This document shows, one piece after another, positions 5,774 through 6,944 of a DNA stretch of 6,944 nt. The notes beneath the pieces are model-generated. The model was not told the DNA's origin. It did no database searches and saw only the letters and a list, made by a program, of their open reading frames with translations. Source of the stretch: Candidatus Omnitrophota bacterium (GTDB lineage Bacteria; Omnitrophota; Gorgyraeia; Zapsychrales; Zapsychraceae); contig JAGQKQ010000095.1 in assembly GCA_020430005.1 (NCBI GenBank), positions 1-6,944 on the forward strand, in the 5' to 3' direction. Both the position numbers and the translations under genes were made by a program. How positions within the stretch are numbered: the first letter of the stretch is position 1; the number at the start of each line of letters is the position of its first letter.

Positions 5774-6187
5774 ATGAAAATGATCCAGACTGGAGCGCGC
5801 ATTGTTTTAGGTTTAATTTACACAGTGTTCGGCGGAATGGGACTGGCTATCGCCTTCGGCTTAATGCAAATGCCCGAGCAGGAGCCGATGCCAGAGGCCG
5901 CGATGGGATTCATGCAGGGTATGATGGGAACAGGATACTTTTTTCAGCTATTAAAATTAACGGAAACCGTGTTCGGATTTTTACTTCTGATCGGAGTTGT
6001 CGCGCCGGCAGCGCTCGTTATTCTGGCGCCGGTTACGTTAAACATTTTTCTTTTTCACGCTTTTCTGACCCCGACACCGGGGGATATGGCGTTATCGGTT
6101 GTTATGGTTATCGCGCATATTATCGCGATGAGCGCGTACTGGGATATTTATCAACCGTTATTTCAATCCCGGAAGAAAACAACTTAA
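5774..6187 (+). CDS. DoxX-family integral membrane protein
   Basis: The product is 137 aa with four predicted membrane helices: about 8-30, 54-75, 76-98 and 104-124. The DoxX layout is visible: a first helix with GARIVLGLIYTVFG, a periplasmic loop rich in Met and Pro (MQMPEQEPMPEAAM), a second helix starting KLTETVFGFLLLIG, and a third with the pattern APVTLNIFLFHAFL. DoxX proteins are small membrane proteins found near thiosulfate/quinone chemistry, redox or stress genes, but their biochemical role is mostly unproven. The start is supported by AGGAG at 5759-5763, 10 nt upstream. The gene follows the VOC remnant by 41 bp and ends 9 bp before the methyltransferase gene. Confidence 0.88.
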   Translation: MKMIQTGARIVLGLIYTVFGGMGLAIAFGLMQMPEQEPMPEAAMGFMQGMMGTGYFFQLLKLTETVFGFLLLIGVVAPAALVILAPVTLNIFLFHAFLTPTPGDMALSVVMVIAHIIAMSAYWDIYQPLFQSRKKTT

Positions 6188-6196
6188 GGCAGAATA

Positions 6197-6944
6197 ATGG
6201 AAGAACAAGAGTATAAACAGATGCTTCGTCAGTCTTTTGATGCCGCTTCAGCCGGGTATGACAGTACGGCCATGCGGTTTTTTGACAATAGCGCACAGCA
6301 TCTTTTAGAAATCTTACCTTTGTCTGGTAAAGAAAAAATTCTTGATGTCGCTGCCGGAACAGGAAAAAGCGCAAATCTATTGGCGAAAGCTTTGCCGGAA
6401 GGCGAAGTCATTGGCATTGATTTATCCGAGGGAATGCTTCGTCAGGCCGAGATTAAGGCGAAGGCAGAACATCTTAAGAATGTTTTCTTTCACTGTATGG
6501 ATGTTGATGCCTTGAATTTTTCCGAAAACTCTTTTGACGGTGCCTGCTGTTCGTTTGGTGCATTCTTTTTTCCTGATATGAAAAAATCGTTGATGAAAAT
6601 TCTTCGGGTTATCAGGCCCGGTGGATATATCGCGATCACCAGTTTTCTGGACGGCTCCTTCACGCCCTTGTCTGATATCTGTTTGAATATGTTTCAGAAA
6701 TACGGAGTAAGTTTGCCGGATCATCATACCTGGCAGCGTTTGGATCATATTGACAAACATCGTGAATTATTGGAATCGGTTGATCTGCGGGAAGTTCGAT
6801 CCCAAACAAAACAGGTCGGACATTATCTTAAGGGAGAGCAGGAATGCTGGGATCTTGTTTTTTATACAGGTTTTCGCAGCTTTCTTAATCAGCTTTCGCA
6901 AGAAGATCAAAGCCGGTATAAAGAAGAATATCTTAAAGAGATCA
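6197..6944 (+). CDS. Class I SAM-dependent methyltransferase, 3' end outside window
   Basis: The frame is open from the ATG at 6197 to the right edge, giving 249 residues and no stop. It has the UbiE/Methyltransf_11 type of Rossmann methyltransferase core. Motif I is ILDVAAGTG (48-56), the SAM-ribose-binding acidic residue ending strand 2 is D75 in VIGIDLS, followed by GMLRQA. The motif II region is SFDGACCSF (112-120), with the preceding DVDALNF (102-108) in the adenine-contact position. RVIRPGGYIAI (137-147) is the motif III/post-III turn and strand. The region after about residue 150 is family-variable and sets the substrate, which I cannot predict. Family members act on quinone precursors, lipids or small metabolites. 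An AAGG at 6185-6188 precedes the ATG, and the gene starts 9 bp after DoxX, so the two are probably co-transcribed. Confidence 0.92.
   Translation, partial: MEEQEYKQMLRQSFDAASAGYDSTAMRFFDNSAQHLLEILPLSGKEKILDVAAGTGKSANLLAKALPEGEVIGIDLSEGMLRQAEIKAKAEHLKNVFFHCMDVDALNFSENSFDGACCSFGAFFFPDMKKSLMKILRVIRPGGYIAITSFLDGSFTPLSDICLNMFQKYGVSLPDHHTWQRLDHIDKHRELLESVDLREVRSQTKQVGHYLKGEQECWDLVFYTGFRSFLNQLSQEDQSRYKEEYLKEI

Noticed and set aside
5575..5802. 75-codon minus-strand frame covering the VOC remnant region
   Set aside because: It has no plausible ribosome binding site, and the residue composition (many His, Tyr and Arg) is that of antisense translation. The plus-strand VOC signatures explain the region.
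6422..6760. 112-codon open frame on the minus strand
   Set aside because: It lies wholly within the methyltransferase gene on the opposite strand, and its translation resembles no protein. It is a shadow of that gene's codon pattern.

Overview
The window is a gene-dense piece of bacterial chromosome in which every credible gene lies on the + strand. Two proteins carry lipoprotein signal peptides (one a Blc-type outer-membrane lipocalin), two more have Sec-type signal peptides, and several are integral membrane proteins. This points to a Gram-negative (diderm) bacterium of moderate AT content. The sequence alone does not let me name a phylum or genus.

Layout. Positions 1-338 hold the 3' part of a response-regulator receiver domain whose start lies outside the window. 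A 142-bp gap follows and carries a near-consensus sigma70-type promoter (403-431). Downstream is an unbroken co-directional run. It begins with two small unknown proteins, one of them with a helix-turn-helix-like N-terminus joined to a glycine-rich/membrane C-terminus. Next come an unknown membrane-anchored or exported protein, an unknown lipoprotein, DNA-3-methyladenine glycosylase I (tag) and a Blc-like lipocalin. Three tightly packed genes then encode two exported proteins of unknown function and a DUF2721-type membrane protein. The run ends with a collapsed VOC/glyoxalase-family gene (an apparent in-frame internal deletion), a DoxX-family membrane protein, and the 5' part of a class I SAM-dependent methyltransferase that runs off the right end.

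How they fit together. Gaps between genes after 480 are short (from an 11-bp overlap to about 45 bp, the longest being the stretch holding the VOC relic), and I see no convincing intrinsic terminator. Parts of the run are therefore probably co-transcribed; 3702-5611 is the clearest operon-like block. By content this is mixed housekeeping and envelope cargo: alkylation repair, lipid or envelope maintenance, and small exported proteins. I do not see a defence system, CRISPR array, mobile element, RNA gene or biosynthetic cluster. The most distinctive observation is the 36-codon VOC remnant at 5622-5732, which keeps the family's N-terminal and C-terminal signatures but lacks everything between them.
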